From NCBI RefSeq assembly GCF_958450345.1, contig NC_088780.1, positions 107,644,226-107,708,225 of the forward strand: 64,000 nucleotides of DNA, given 5' to 3'. Below the pieces are notes generated by a model that saw nothing but the letters and a program-made list of their open reading frames with translations, was not told the origin of the DNA and searched no databases. Origin of the DNA: Calliphora vicina. Its lineage: Eukaryota > Arthropoda > Insecta > Diptera > Calliphoridae. Below, piece by piece: positions 12,170 through 24,909 of the stretch (within the stretch, counting starts at the first letter, position 1; every line of letters begins with the position of its first letter). The position numbers and the translations under genes are program-made.

Positions 12170-14102
12170 TCACATTTGCCTGTACGGCGAATGCATTTTT
12201 AGCCACTGTAAAACTAATGAGGGCCCTCCCGCCTGTATCTCGGGCGGTATGGTGCTCAAAGGACATTTATCGATGTTAAGGTATTTAAGGTTTGTGCACA
12301 AAGCCAACTCGTAAGGTAATTTTTCCAAACAAGGATTTTGATTGATATAAAGATTTTCCAAATTTTCCAATGAACCAATCTCTTCGGGCAAAAATTGTAG
12401 ATTGTTTTCGCTCACCGACAAATGAGTTAAATTGTTTAAATGTCCTATGCTACGGGGCAGCATAGATATTTGATTTGTTTGCAGTATAAGTTTTTGCAAT
12501 TCATGCAAAAGACCAATTTCATTGGGCAGCACCTCTATACGATTCTCTTCCAAGTCTAAAATTCGCAATTTGCGCAACTGGCCGATTGTATTGGGAATTT
12601 TTTTGAGCATATTATTGGAGAGTATTAGAATCTCAAGATTTTGTAAATTCATAATATCATCAGGCAATTTTTGTAAAGCATTTGTGGCCAAATTCAATTC
12701 GACCATATTCACCCAGGTGCCAACATCCAGGGGTAATGCCGTCAGGACATTTTCCTTCATATTTAGCTTAGTTAAGCCCTTGGCTCTGGAAAATATGCCA
12801 TAGGGTATTTTATCTATGCGATTATGTTCCAAATTAATACTATAAACATTGGTAAATTGTGCAGGACCACCAGTGGGATAACTGCTGAACGCATTGCGTG
12901 ACAGTGTGATGGTGGTCAAAGCACTCAGTGATGCTAATAAACCGTCTGGCAGTTGCGTAATACTGTTGCCCTCCACATTAAATTCATCCATGCATTTGCA
13001 ATTCTTGAGCGAATTCGGCACCGAACTCAAGCGATTGTAACGCAATCCCAAACGCACTAAATTCTTTAGATTTCCTATAGACTCGGGTATGTCTAGTAAT
13101 TCATTGTGCTGCAAATCCAAAGCACTTAAATTAACACAATTTCCAATATCTTCGGGCAAATGTTCCAAATGGTTGTGAGACACATCCAGAGTAGTCAAAT
13201 TAACCAAAGCACCTATACAGTCACCCAATTCTCGAATTTTGTTTTCTCTTAAACTCAACATCGTTAAATTGGTTAAATTCCTTAAATCATTAGCCACCAA
13301 AGTGATGCGATTGAATCTCAAGTACAGAGTAGTAAGAGAGCGCAGTTTGTAGATGACAGGTGGTATTTCCGCCAGTTTATTGTGTCTTAAATCCAGCACC
13401 TTAAGTTGTTTGCAATTTTGCAGTGAATCGGGTAAAAAAGTCAAAGAGTTTTCATTCAAAGCCAAGGTTTTTAAATTCACTAAGTGACCGATTTCTTGTG
13501 GCAATTGACCGATTTTATTACTATACAAATACAATTCCGTTAAATGTACACAATCTTTAACACTGGGTGGTATAACTGTTATGGAAGATTTACTCAGATC
13601 CAAACGTTTTATGCCTGGAAAAAAAAGATATATGAAAGTTATAAGAAATATAAAATATGGCTTTTCAATACTCACCTTCATCTCGACATCTTTGCAGTGC
13701 TTTGATAACATCTTGATCAGCTTGTATTGGTTTTGTTTTTTTCATTGTCGGTTTTGGTTTATTCGATTCTGGGTGCTTGACAGTCACCACTTTAGGTCTG
13801 GTTTCCGGTGGCATTTCGTTGTTATTTGAACTACTATTTCCCTGATTGTGATGTTGATGATGATGATGCGAACTTGACGATGCAGATGATGTGTGTAAAC
13901 TGGGCGTTGTTAAATTGCCAAAACAATGTGTTGTCAATGCTACAGCACCGCCACCACCACCGCCTCCAGCACAGGCAGATGAATTTGATGCACTACCACC
14001 ACCACCACCGCCACCACAGGCAGTTGTTGTTTCTTGTTGTGAATCGTCCGATGCTAACGATGTCGATGATGCTGTTGCACCCACCGATGAACACAAGTTC
14101 AT
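12170..14102 (-). CDS. Sur-8: Sur-8/SHOC2 leucine-rich-repeat scaffold
   Basis: Sur-8 (SOC-2/SHOC2) is a cytoplasmic leucine-rich-repeat scaffold. In other animals it joins MRAS and the PP1 catalytic subunit to dephosphorylate RAF and raise MAPK signalling. Two coding exons are seen: 14102-13676 and 13614-12170, split by a 61-bp intron with donor GTGAGT and acceptor CCAG, phase 1, making 623 residues. Residues 1-142 are low complexity (two poly-Gly runs, Ser-rich, a His cluster), then the conserved KPIQADQDVIKALQRCRDEG joins straight into about 20 LRRs such as LDLSKSSITVIPPSV and NLTMLSLRENKIRELG, ending HSPYRQM, which is where the fly family ends. The start is the ATG of MNLCSSVGATASS: it has A at -3, matches the fly N-terminus as I recall it, and the frame upstream has only a TTG and then a TAG at 14160-14162. 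No break is seen. Confidence 0.96.
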
Positions 14103-15305
14103 AATTTTTCCCAGTTTTACGTTTGGTAATGACAATTTGCTGCCCAAAACGACGCTGTTCTATATATTTCGATAACAAAAGAATATAAGAAAAGAAAATA
14201 AACAAAGATTGCGACGACAACGACGTGGGTTGTACAACTACACTTTGGTATTTGAAGATAATTTGTGGTAATTCAGTTGTATTTCCTTTTTTCTGTTGTT
14301 AGGAAAGCTGTGATGAAGAGAAACAGAGATAATAATTTAGTTATTGGAGTAAATGAAGTAGAGAATACAGATTATGGCCATTAATTATTTTTCGATTATT
14401 GATTTTTTTAGCCCCAATCGAACTGGACAAATACCGGGATTCGCGATTTTATAAATGTAAATACCAGTGTGTACATCACACTTTTTTATTTGTACATATT
14501 TATGTAAAAACATAACAAAACTAACATTCACACAAAATATATTTCATATTTAATGTAAATATGTTTGATAACAAGAGGAATAAAGTTAATTATGTACTTC
14601 GAGGTACCCTTATGGTCCCACTACAGATTTTTTGTATTGAAGAAAATAAATTAAAAATGTTTTTTGAGATATTCTTCAGCTAAAGTTATATAAAATTTAA
14701 ACTGCATAATTTTAAAATTTTTTACCATATCCAAATACTTTGATTAAAGAAGTTTTGACTATTTTTCTATCATTTCAAACAACTACAGTAATTGAATATT
14801 AAATTTTTTTAATACAAAAAAAGTAATTGAAAATGTTATTTTGGTAATTGAATATACATTTTAGTGTTTTCTGTGTACGACAAGAATGAATATGAATAAC
14901 ATAGAAGGGACGGAGAGGGGAATGTCAATGAAGAAAACATAAACAAAATTACTCTCTTCTCACACCTACAATACCAAAATAAATGGCAATACATTCTCAT
15001 GAATTAGGTTTTGGCTTTAAGTTACCTATCTAGTTGTAATCTATGATACATAAAACAGATTAATACAGATATGCAACAAATGACAGTTGTCAAAAAAGTG
15101 ATATCGAACCGTATGGTTATTTTGACGTACTACAAAAAATGTTCAATGGTTAAGGTTTGCAGAGCGAGAGAAAGAATAACATTTTCCATAGGCAACGAGT
15201 GTGATATATGTATATTTGCCCCCTTTCCATAGCCATTATTTTCTATAGCTGACGAATTAACCGATATGTAGTGCAGATTCTATTGAACTGTGTAATAATG
15301 ATATA
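14103..15305. other. Sur-8 5' flank and intergenic DNA
   Basis: The first 200-250 bp should hold the Sur-8 5'UTR and promoter. A near-DRE, TTATCGAA on the minus strand, lies at about 14166-14175; no TATA box is evident. Around 14880-15050 there is a degenerate relative of the MITE at 3909 (ACATTCTCATGAATTAGGTT). Confidence 0.4.
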
Positions 15306-15536
15306 CAGAGAGCCTCAAAAGTGAGTAAACACCACAAATTATTTGATTTTTTTTTTAAGATAATGAAAATCCTAAAATCTATCCATCGATTATAATTTAA
15401 AAGTTTTGGTTTGTTGGAGATTGGGCAATAGATTCGGTTCTGAAAAAAAAAAGATTTCAGTCGGACTATGATGATTTCCATGATCTTAAAAAAATCAAAA
15501 AATTGATTGGTGTTTACACATATTTGAGGCTCTCTG
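15306..15536. mobile_element. Tc1/mariner-type MITE, 231 bp
   Basis: Inverted ends CAGAGAGCCTCAAAAGTGAG and the complement of CAGAGAGCCTCAAATATGTG, both continuing to GTAAACACC, are flanked by TA on each side. The short open frame inside has no transposase motif. Confidence 0.75.
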
Positions 15537-16560
15537 TAAGTCTCAAGATGATATATTTTAGCTTACAGACAATATCTACGATTAATACGGAAAAAAAAAT
15601 TACTTCAACTCTTAATTTACATGATGAAGACAAACAAGTAAATTAATACAAAAAAGGGTAGATACACTGAACAAAATCACTGAATAAAGATTTTGTAAAA
15701 ATATCCATATGTATATGTATTCTACACTTAATGATGTATAAAGTTAAAGGCAGTTTTAAATTTCTAAAATTCTCCAAAAATATATTAACAATTTTCTAAA
15801 AAAAAATTAAAAACATTGATTATACACAGTGCAGTGTTAAGTTCGAAAAAAATAATTATTAAAAAAAATATGATTTTCATTATTTGTGCTAATTACAAAG
15901 TGAGTAAACTAAAAATCTACGAATACAAGCAGAAATTGTTAATTTTTTTCACTCATTTCCAAACCATTAAGGAACTGACCGGAAAATGATTTTATTACCG
16001 TGTTGAAATTTAAGTCACACTTTTTACGAAAGACAGAAAAAAAAACAAAAAACACTTGTGCTTCATTAAGCATAAAATGCAATTAATTTAAGGCCAATAT
16101 TTTCATTGTGTTTTGACTCTTAATACTACCAATATTATAGAATTTTTAATGCAAGAAACGTGATCATATTACTTAATCAAATAGCAAAAAATAATAACAA
16201 GAAAAAAAAGACAATCGAAAGAAAAGAAATGAATAATGAACAAATTCACAAAATTTAAAAAGATCCATAAATATAAATTATCAAAATATAGTATGAATAA
16301 ACATTTCACTAAAATGTGAATTTTTTTACCAGTTAAAGGAGTAGGTCGGTCATTAAACATTGCTTTGTTTTCCTTTTGTAAAAAAAATAAAATGCGTCAG
16401 AATATGAATGATTGTCGTCACAAATGTTTAAATACTTGCCATGGCTGGTAACTATTGTCACTTGATTTGGTAAACAATTGACAATAATACCAACAGAGCT
16501 TTATACACACATAGCGACTATATAACAGCATTAATATAATAACAAATAAAAAAGTATAGT
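15537..16560. other. AT-rich intergenic DNA, no gene seen
   Basis: No repeat or coding signal recognised. Confidence 0.4.
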
Positions 16561-16568
16561 CATTAAAA

Positions 16569-17066
16569 CAACGGTGGCCAAACATCACAGCAGTTCTAGG
16601 AGACAGTACAGAACTAGTGATTTTACCCATCATTTAGGGTGGGAGCTAGTTACTTTAATAGCCACGTGACTAGTCATTTCAACACGGGCATGTCCTAGGC
16701 AGGGGGTCAATTGTTTCTTTGGATTCACATACTGGTTACATAGCGTCTGTTACCTTGCTAGCTTTGTAACTGGTTACTTGATCAGCTACTTGACTAGTTA
16801 TTTTAACACTTGCAGGCGGTCAATTGACCCTTTTGATTACAATGTGACTATCAGATAGCTGATCGAAAGTAGTCCACGCATCTTGTGGGTAAAATAAAGT
16901 GCAGTACAAAAAAAAATTTGAAGTGACTTCACCATAGGTTACTAAGAGACTAAAACAAAAATATAATTTTTTTCGGTGCAAAGTACACACATATTCATTT
17001 GTGTTCTATTTTATATTTTACACTACACCATATGAATTTTAAACACTCTCTTTCTGGCCACCGCTG
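16569..17066 (-). mobile_element. Non-autonomous hAT element, 498 bp, 8-bp duplication
   Basis: Ends CAACGGTGGCCA and TGGCCACCGCTG are inverted (11 of 12) and are flanked by perfect CATTAAAA direct repeats at 16561-16568 and 17067-17074. The interior is a relative, inverted, of 25150-25690 and of the window end at 63905-64000; it is rich in short palindromes such as ACTAGT, TGATCA and GTAACTGGTTAC. Confidence 0.85.
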
Positions 17067-17074
17067 CATTAAAA

Positions 17075-17680
17075 TGATTTTCGGAAGTGGGCTTTATATG
17101 GGAGCCATGACTAATTATGGACCGATCGTTGTAAAATTTAGTGATATGACTTTTGTATATAAATAAATTATTTGTATTGAATTTTATTTAAATACCAACA
17201 TTTTTAAGAGATTTATGCTAGTTATAGAGTGATTTTCGGAAGTGGGCCTATATGGCAGCTATGACTAATTGTGGACCGATCATCACAAAATTTGGTGAGG
17301 CGAGTTCGGCTTATATAAAACTTATTCCTGCTGAATTTGGTTTGGATAACTTGGAGATTTATGATAGCTTAACTATTTTCAGATAGGGCAATCGTATGGG
17401 GGCTAGGATAAATAATGGAGCGATTCTAACCAAATTAGGCTTCGTCCTTGGGGCAATAGAAGAGCTTGTACCGAATTTTGTTCAAGTATCTTTGAAATTG
17501 CGACCTGTAGTTTGATTACATTGCGACCTGTGGTTTCATTACAAGGTTTACATGGACGGACATCGCTTAATCGACTCAGAAAGTGATCCTGAGCCGATTG
17601 GTATACTTTAAGGTGGATATTGAGACAATATTTTTGCACGTTACAAACATCAGCACTAACCCAATATATATAATAAATAT
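17075..17680. repeat. Dispersed repeat: ATGACTAATTATGGACCGAT family
   Basis: Two internal direct repeats of GATTTTCGGAAGTGGGC...GGACCGATC are followed by a tail containing GGACATCGCTTAATCGACTC and AACATCAGCACTAACC. The same order recurs at 54426-55030, and parts at 51500-51730 and, inverted, 53530-53575. No protein motif was found. Confidence 0.65.
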
Positions 17681-17827
17681 TGTCTCGTAAACTCAATTGT
17701 AATAAGTATTTTGTATTTTTTTTTTTTTGTTATGTGTTGTTATATGCTTTAGTACATAAATGGCGGCATTGATTTGCGCACTAACTTCATACAATTGATT
17801 TTAAAATATGTACAATGAATCTTAGGT

Positions 17828-18240
17828 CACAGAATAAAATATATGTACATAGAAGCGTTACTGAACAAATAACCTAAGTCTGTTGTCGATTTTTGGAATG
17901 ATCGCAGATCGAGCTCTGTTTCTTGATTAAACGGTTATTGGCCAAGTTATTAGCGAATTTAGACATTTTGGTTTTTTGTCAGAAATATGAGTGATCGCAG
18001 ATGGGGCTCTTTTTCTTGATTAAACGCTTATTGACCAAGTTTTTAGCAAATTTAGATATTTTGAGGTTTTTTTCAAAAATCGATTTTTATTTAGAAATAT
18101 GAGTTTTTACATAAAAAATCTATTTTTGTTCAGAAATATGAATGATCACAGATCGAGCTCCTTTTCTTGATTAAACGCTTATTGGCCATATTATTAGAGG
18201 ATTTAGAATGTAGACGACACTGAAATACATACTTTTAATT
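17828..18240 (-). repeat. Dispersed short array of the 113-bp satellite, inverted
   Basis: About three diverged monomers in reverse orientation to the main array (for example GATCGCAGATCGAGCTC and TTGATTAAACGCTTATTGGC). The left flank, TACATAGAAGCG then AACCTAAGTCTGTTGTC, is the inverted match of the right flank of the main array at 32840-32908. Confidence 0.75.
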
Positions 18241-20179
18241 AGATTTTTAAAGTTTAGAGAATCCCCTTATATAAAAAATATGTTTACATCCTCTAAATAA
18301 ATTTTTTTGTATGACAACGAATGAGTAATTTTATTTGTTATGTAATTTTATTTCAATTGATATTTTCTCGTAATCTCGTTTACGAACTTTAATTAATAAC
18401 ACTCTGCTACAAAATAACACTTTTTGTCAGAGCATGAAAAGCGACCTAATGGGGATTGTAGGTCTAGGTGAGGTCATACTAAAACCATTTTCAAAGATTT
18501 TGAAACACCCTTAAAATCTTGAGTTATTTTGAAAAAACTGTTTTAGGGTAGGTCCTAGTACTTTAGTACCTCTAACTCACACATTTTTATACCGATTTAA
18601 AAATACTAAACAAGAAGATTACACCTTTAAATTAGCATTAAAAATCTTGGATCGTATAGCGAAGAACAAGGATAACGTTCCATCAAGATTTAAAAGTGAT
18701 ATAAGGTATATACCAAGTTCGCCGGGATGAACATATGATGGCAAATTACTGTTGGAGTATCACACGGGTGTTTCCTAATGACCTCCATCGAAGAAATTCT
18801 AAAAAAAAACTTCTAACATGTAAAATAATTTAATACAATGTTGTAAAATCGTTTTTTTTCAAACTTTTCTTTAATTTTTTGAAAACTCCATTTGGCTCAA
18901 ATGTTCATATGTATTTTAGACCATGGGTGCATCGTAAAATCGCAATATAAGGGCAACCCTAATATACATACATAGTTCATGTGTCTCCTGCAAGCCGTTT
19001 GTGACAAGCATGTCACGTAATTGCAAGGGTATCACTTTACTCCTGTTTCCTCTATCGTGTCCTCTTACTATATTTTCAATTTCTTAACTTATAATACATA
19101 TTTTGTGGTAATGGTGGTAGGAGGTCTCGAGAGGAAATGGTAGTTGTTATGAAGTTGTCCTACTGGACTTTGTATTTTGTTGTTATTCATATTCATGCAT
19201 ACCATTAATATAGCGTCACTGTCAAAGAAACGAACAATCTAATTAGATGCATTATAAATGAGTAGTAAATATGGATGTATTATGTATGTAAAATAGAATA
19301 TTGAAAATTGATTGTTTGTTAATGACGTTTTTGTCTTCTTCCAGTTTATACTGGTTATTTGTGACGTACTTCTGTGGCAGATGATGATGGTAGTATTTTA
19401 TAATTTTTGGTTTAGTTGCACGCACAGAACCATATAAAATAGTTATTGGTATTATGATTGTTCTTTGTGCTTTAAATACTTATTGATTGAACAAGCAATT
19501 AGTTTAAAGGTTGAAGTAAATAAATAGGAGCAAATTTATTTATTTATCTCGTAAACTATTAAAGATAAAATAATGTTATGATAATATTTTTTGTAGCTCT
19601 CTTCTAGTAAATTCCACATATATACAAATATTTCAAATCGGATAGAGAAGAAAAATTTTGCATCATTTTTAATTTGTAATATACCCGAGACACCCCAATT
19701 TGGATTCTTGATACTCCGCCCCACCTTAGTGTTGAACGTCAAAATTCAAAACATAAGCCTAACAACACCTCCTCTATAGTCGTGGGAAATTTTATTAAAA
19801 TCGGATTATTGGTTTACAAGTTTATTTGCACCTTTTTTTATTTCTCATTTCCCCCACTCTGACCCAAAAGATCGGGTTGAGGTTCTCGCACAACCACAAT
19901 ATGAGATTTTGTAACCATCCTCGGGTGTAGTTTATTGATAATCTCCTCCATTTGCAAAGATTCATCTTTTTTTCCATTCTTACCTTTCGAACAATCCCAA
20001 ACATAGTCAAGTTTCTTAAAAGGCTTAAAAATATAAAATACGATAGGAAAATTTTCGCGTTAAAAATGGGAAGCTCCATTTTGATTTTAGACCCATGGTT
20101 TCTTCGGCAAACATTCTTAGAATTCATCGTAGATTACGATTTTGATAACCACTTGTTGCATTTTTTTGGCTCCATACAA
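18241..20179. other. Intergenic DNA, no gene recognised
   Basis: No supported gene. About 19540-20175 has features of an old dispersed repeat, but I could not match it inside the window. Confidence 0.35.
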
Positions 20180-21095
20180 ATTGACCCACTCTAATGTACA
20201 TGTCTGTCCGTCTGTAAGTTGAAATCAACTTTCCGTAGACTCCAAATACAAACATTATTAATACATCCAAATATCGGAAATTCCTCCGGTTCGGTTGCTA
20301 TTTAAAATCTAAAAAATCGGACCACAAAGCGCTGCGATATAAGGAAACAACCAATGCAACCACGATTTTTGATCTATATCTGTATTACTAAAGGTAGGGT
20401 CACACATGGCAAATATTTACTCAAAAAAGCGTAACCAATTTTTTTTAGTACAAAATTGATTCTTACAAGTGTGTCGTAAGATCAAACAGTATCAAATAAA
20501 ATAAAACTAAATATTAGGTTTGAATTGATTTAAGTAAACGAAGTTTTTGACAATAAATAAAACAATTCAAATATATTTTATTTAGGGGTTACGTCTTTCT
20601 CGTCAAATATTTGCCATGTGTGACCCTACCTTAAGACATTAATATAGACAATATCCAATAATAGATATTTCAAAGGCCAAATTAAGTCGGACCTACAATG
20701 GGTAAAAATCGGGAAAATATTTTTTTACCCGAACTTTTTTTCACAAAAAAAATTTTTTGTTATAAAATTTTTTTACAAATAACATAAAAATATTCCAGGT
20801 TGTCATAGAATCCAGTCATTGTCGGAATTGGTTTTTAAAACGACAAAAAAGTATTTGACTTATGAAATCGAATGTAATTTTTTTTTAATCGATAAAGAAT
20901 TCAATTCTAGATCGAATATAAAACCGATAATTTACTATTCCACGAAACCTATGTACTTTTTCTGTCGTTTTCAAAACCGATTCCGACAACAATTGGTTTC
21001 AATGACAACCCAGATTTAAAATTTGTATTTTAAAGTATAATTAGGTGAAGGGTATATAACATTCAGCACAGCCGAATATACCTCTCTTATTTGCT
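20180..21095. repeat. Dispersed repeat: TGTCCGTCTGT...GGACCTACAATGGGT family
   Basis: It shares with 47340-47800 the order ATGTCTGTCCGTCTGT, AATCGGACCACAAA, TTGATCTATATCTG, ATTAATATAGACAATAT and GGACCTACAATGGGTAAAAA, and ends with GGTGAAGGGTATATAACATT followed by a GCCGAATATA tail. A PIF-type MITE interrupts it at 20392-20631. Similar tails lie at about 21555-21595, 38740-38790 and 42175-42205. Confidence 0.65.
20392..20631. mobile_element. PIF/Harbinger-type MITE, 240 bp, with known empty site
   Basis: 27-bp perfect inverted ends begin AGGTAGGGTCACACATGGCA, with weaker similarity running to about 46 bp. Flanks are TAA on both sides (20389-20391, 20632-20634). The homologous repeat at 47650-47670 reads through this point without the insert, which confirms the boundaries. 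Confidence 0.85.
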
Positions 21096-21099
21096 TTTT

Positions 21100-24000
21100 T
21101 ATAGATTCCGCTTTATGTAACAATCTTTTTTAATGTCAAAATATATTTCGATAACTTTTTTGTAAACTTGTGGAATTTCAAAATAATGTTTACAAACGGA
21201 TATGTACCATACGAATTATTCTTAATTCCTTTTATAGAGTGAGTAATATGCAAGATTTTCTTTATAATTTCTAGAATTTCCAAGGTCTTGTTATATAATG
21301 TACAATGTATTTCAATAACAATTATAAGGAAATCTCTGATAATGAGTAGAGTGTGTAAAGTAATCAACATACTGCTGGTTAGACATGGATCAGCAGCATA
21401 AACGAAAAAAAAAAAACAAGAAACACACAGCACAAAAATAACGACAGCACATTGTAGTTGTCAACAAACGCAGCAATTAAGTTCATTCTTCATTCGAACA
21501 ACAATAAATGTGTGTAAAAAAACATATTAAAATGAACAAGTAAGCGTGTTATTTTCGGCTGTGTCGAATCTTATATACCCATCAGCAATATAAGACCGAC
21601 ACCGATTTGTGTACTTTTATTTGTATCTGATGTTGCCTATTTTCAATACCAAATTTTGTATGGATACCAATATTCTATACACATTTATGTCTCATAGAAC
21701 CATTTGTACTAGTGCTAGGAGTACTTACTATTATCAACACAAATTGTTCTTTTATAATAGGTATACGGTTATTATCCCGGAAATTCTCGGGACAAATTTC
21801 TTGTGAATTTTGAAAATCGTTCACTAGTCAATTCCCGGCATGTTTAAAACTGATGAACACAGAAAACAAGTTGGAATACATTTTTTCAATTTGTATACAA
21901 AAATGGAATTTAGACCGACATAATTAAATATAAAATATTTAGCAGGAAAACTAACCGAAGAAAATGTTATTTTGTAACTCGGTTCGAAAAGAAAATCTTT
22001 TGAAATCTTGTATGTTTAATACACTGTAATTGAAATAAATAGTAAATACACTGTGTTTCAGAATATTTTCTTTAGAATCGAAATACAACAGGTTGTTATT
22101 GTGTACTTCGATTCTAAAGACATCAAAATTTAGATCCTAGTAACAAAAAAAGTTTCCTTTAGATACCACAAGGATATACTTAACCGTATTAAGACACTTT
22201 AGTCATAATTGATAATAAGACAGGGCAAATCTGCCTATTAATAGAATTATAAGAAAAATTTGTACAAATTGCAACAGGATGTGGCCAATTGGACAAACAA
22301 CAATGACAGACTATTAGAGTGATTATGTTTTGTAGACATTGTATGAATTCATAATCTTCATGATTTTGTGAATAAAAACCATCTTTGCTTTTTCTGTCAT
22401 TGTGTTTTTGAATAGTTATTTGTGAAAAAAACGAAGATGTGAATGATACCGGGGAATGTACGAAAAATTTTACAGATTCCCGGGAATCAAAAAAGGTCGG
22501 GAAGTTAAGAACCCTAAATACGAATAATGTGTGCAAATTTTTAATGTATTATCTGAAATTTATAAAACAATTTTGGTCAATAACTCCATTTCTACTGGAC
22601 CGATTTTGAAAATTTTTAATACCAAACATTTCTGATCAACAACATCCAGTGCCTTCATTAGACAGACGGATAAATTTCATAAGGACCAAGAAGTATGTGG
22701 ATATGCGATGAATATTTCAATGTGTTACAAAGAGAATGACTAAATCAATATACCCTCATTATTTTGGTGGTGGATATAAAAATATAAATCAAAACAACCC
22801 AAAAAAAAACATCATGTATTTATTAATGTTTATACATACATATATTTATACTTAAACATTTGGTTATATACATATATTTAAAAAAAAAGTACAACTGAAT
22901 CATCATCAACAACATTTTCATCACAACAGAACAAAAATTTCACTATTATTAATTTTTGTTTCTTTAAGAAAGATATGAACAACAACAGCAAACATGATAA
23001 TAATTAGTGGGAATTCATAAATAAGCCATACACAAAACAAAAATATTAAACATATACATATGTATGTATGTATATGTATAATAATAATATAGTATAATAA
23101 AGAGTTGCAGTTGAGGAAAAATGGGTTGAATATTGAAAGCTCATATATGACAAAACCAAAGATTGGGGGAGATATTATAGTGGTTAGAGAAACACGATCA
23201 TTGTAGAATGCAACAAAATCACAAATCAAGGCAATATTGAAATGTAAATAAACAAACACAACAATAATAACAACAAAAAAATGAATAATACATCTTTTCT
23301 TTTCTAATAAACAAATAGATAAATAAACGACAACAACACGATTACAGTTATGGGCAATTATATATTAATTAAATTTAATTGCAGATTTTTAAATCAATTT
23401 ATTCTTATAAAAATGTATGTATAATAGACTTGCCATTTTAAACATATCACTTGTAGCCACTTAATTATATGGGCAAAACAGTTTTTTCTCTATGAGGCCG
23501 ACCTTCGTTGTTCATTATTTCTTAAGTGTTTATGATTTTGACAAAATTGCTAATCTTTATCATTATTAGTTATAGTTTAGGGTACATACAAAGGGAGGAC
23601 AACTCATGGACGGAGTCTAGCTCAGAGATACTCTCCCTTCTTATGGAAACACACTTTCCAGGCTTGAAATATTCTGTTATTAAGAATGAAAAATTCTGTT
23701 ATTAAAAATTAATCAAATTTTAATTTTATGTTCTTAAAGGAATTACTAAGGTGCCTAACTTTACAACTTTTAAGGATATTAATATTTAGAGAAAATAATA
23801 ACAACAATAGTATAAATTTGTTTATCTAAAATCTGATTAGAAAAATGTCTCTTTCGAAACGAACTACGCGCGTTTTCTAATTTACAATAGTCGGAATTCC
23901 TAAGTTTTAGCATGAGAAGTTAGATTAAAATTAAAATCACAAAAAAGGTTTTCCGACACTTAATAAATTAATTAACTACTAAAAAAACTAAACTTTTTTG

Positions 24001-24840
24001 AAGCAAAATGTGTTCAAAATGTCATAGAGAAATGACGAACAATTACTGTCTCGATGTCGAAAGAAGTAAGACTGAATTTGTATGAAAAACACACAGATTT
24101 TAATATTCAGATTATTAATACTCATTTGTCGGACGCTATTTCTACAGCAAATTCTATAAAAAAAGCATTTTGTCTGGACATAATATTGTGCAGCGACGAC
24201 AAAAATAGTAGTTTTATTCAAAATTGGGATAATAGGATAATAAAAGATAACAAAATATACACTCTGAATAAAATTTGCAAAAATATGCACTAACAAATTG
24301 ATGCCATTTTAATGCAAAATGCGTTATTCGAATATAAATATATTAAATACATAATATTTGGACGTTAGAGAAAAAATATTCATTTGCATATAGATAGATT
24401 GAGTTACAAAACTTATGGGTATATTATGAATGGTAGCCGAATTAAAGTTGCGTGATCAGTTTCTAAAATGGTAATACAGATGTCAACTGACAGCTATAAT
24501 TTTCTGTTGGCAAATTGGCAACCAGAAATTTATGGTTGCCCTCTGTCAACGTAATTGAAGTTCGGTTGCCAGTCATAAGCGACCCATAAATGTATGGAAT
24601 TTGCCAAATAGTTTGCTATGTACCTATCATTATTCTAAACATCTGAATAATACTTATTTATATCATCGTATAAATACCTACTTTCATTTAAAATAAAATT
24701 TTAAAATATACTTTATTTGACTTTATTAACATAACAATACATATTCATACATTTAGGTTCTGAATTTTGATCGTATTGAAATATTCTGATTCACCATACA
24801 CATCTTTTAAGGACAATGAAATGTGAATTTAAGACAAATT
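21100..24840. other. AT-rich intergenic DNA, no gene supported
   Basis: Several open frames of 65-115 codons exist but lack recognisable domains; the two I checked (from 22536 and 24296 on the minus strand) begin at TTG. A 13-bp-arm inverted repeat (CTTTAGAATCGAA) lies around 22068-22120. Confidence 0.4.
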
Positions 24841-24858
24841 CTGCGATGTCAGTATACA

Positions 24859-24909
24859 GTGTTTTGTGTTGAATGAGTGTATACTATACACTCATTCAAC
24901 ACAAAACAC
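24859..24909. repeat. Perfect 51-bp palindrome
   Basis: Two 25-base arms (the left begins GTGTTTTGTGTTGAATGAGT) are exact reverse complements around a single central C at 24884. It touches the left end of the repeat element at 24909-25696. Confidence 0.9.

Noticed and set aside
14103..14147. A longer Sur-8 start reading MGSKLS, which would look like an N-myristoylation signal (as in the human SHOC2 S2G variant).
   Set aside because: The first codon of that extension is TTG, not ATG, and a TAG lies five codons further up (14160-14162). The first real ATG is MNLCSS, which agrees with the fly family.
13891..14175. Plus-strand proline-rich frame opposite Sur-8 exon 1.
   Set aside because: Complement of the Gly-rich tract of Sur-8.
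24008..24293. Overlapping small frames MCSKCHREMTNNYC and MSKEVRLNLYEKHTDF.
   Set aside because: The first contains a C-x2-C but stops after 25 codons; the second has no recognisable domain. I could not support either as a gene.
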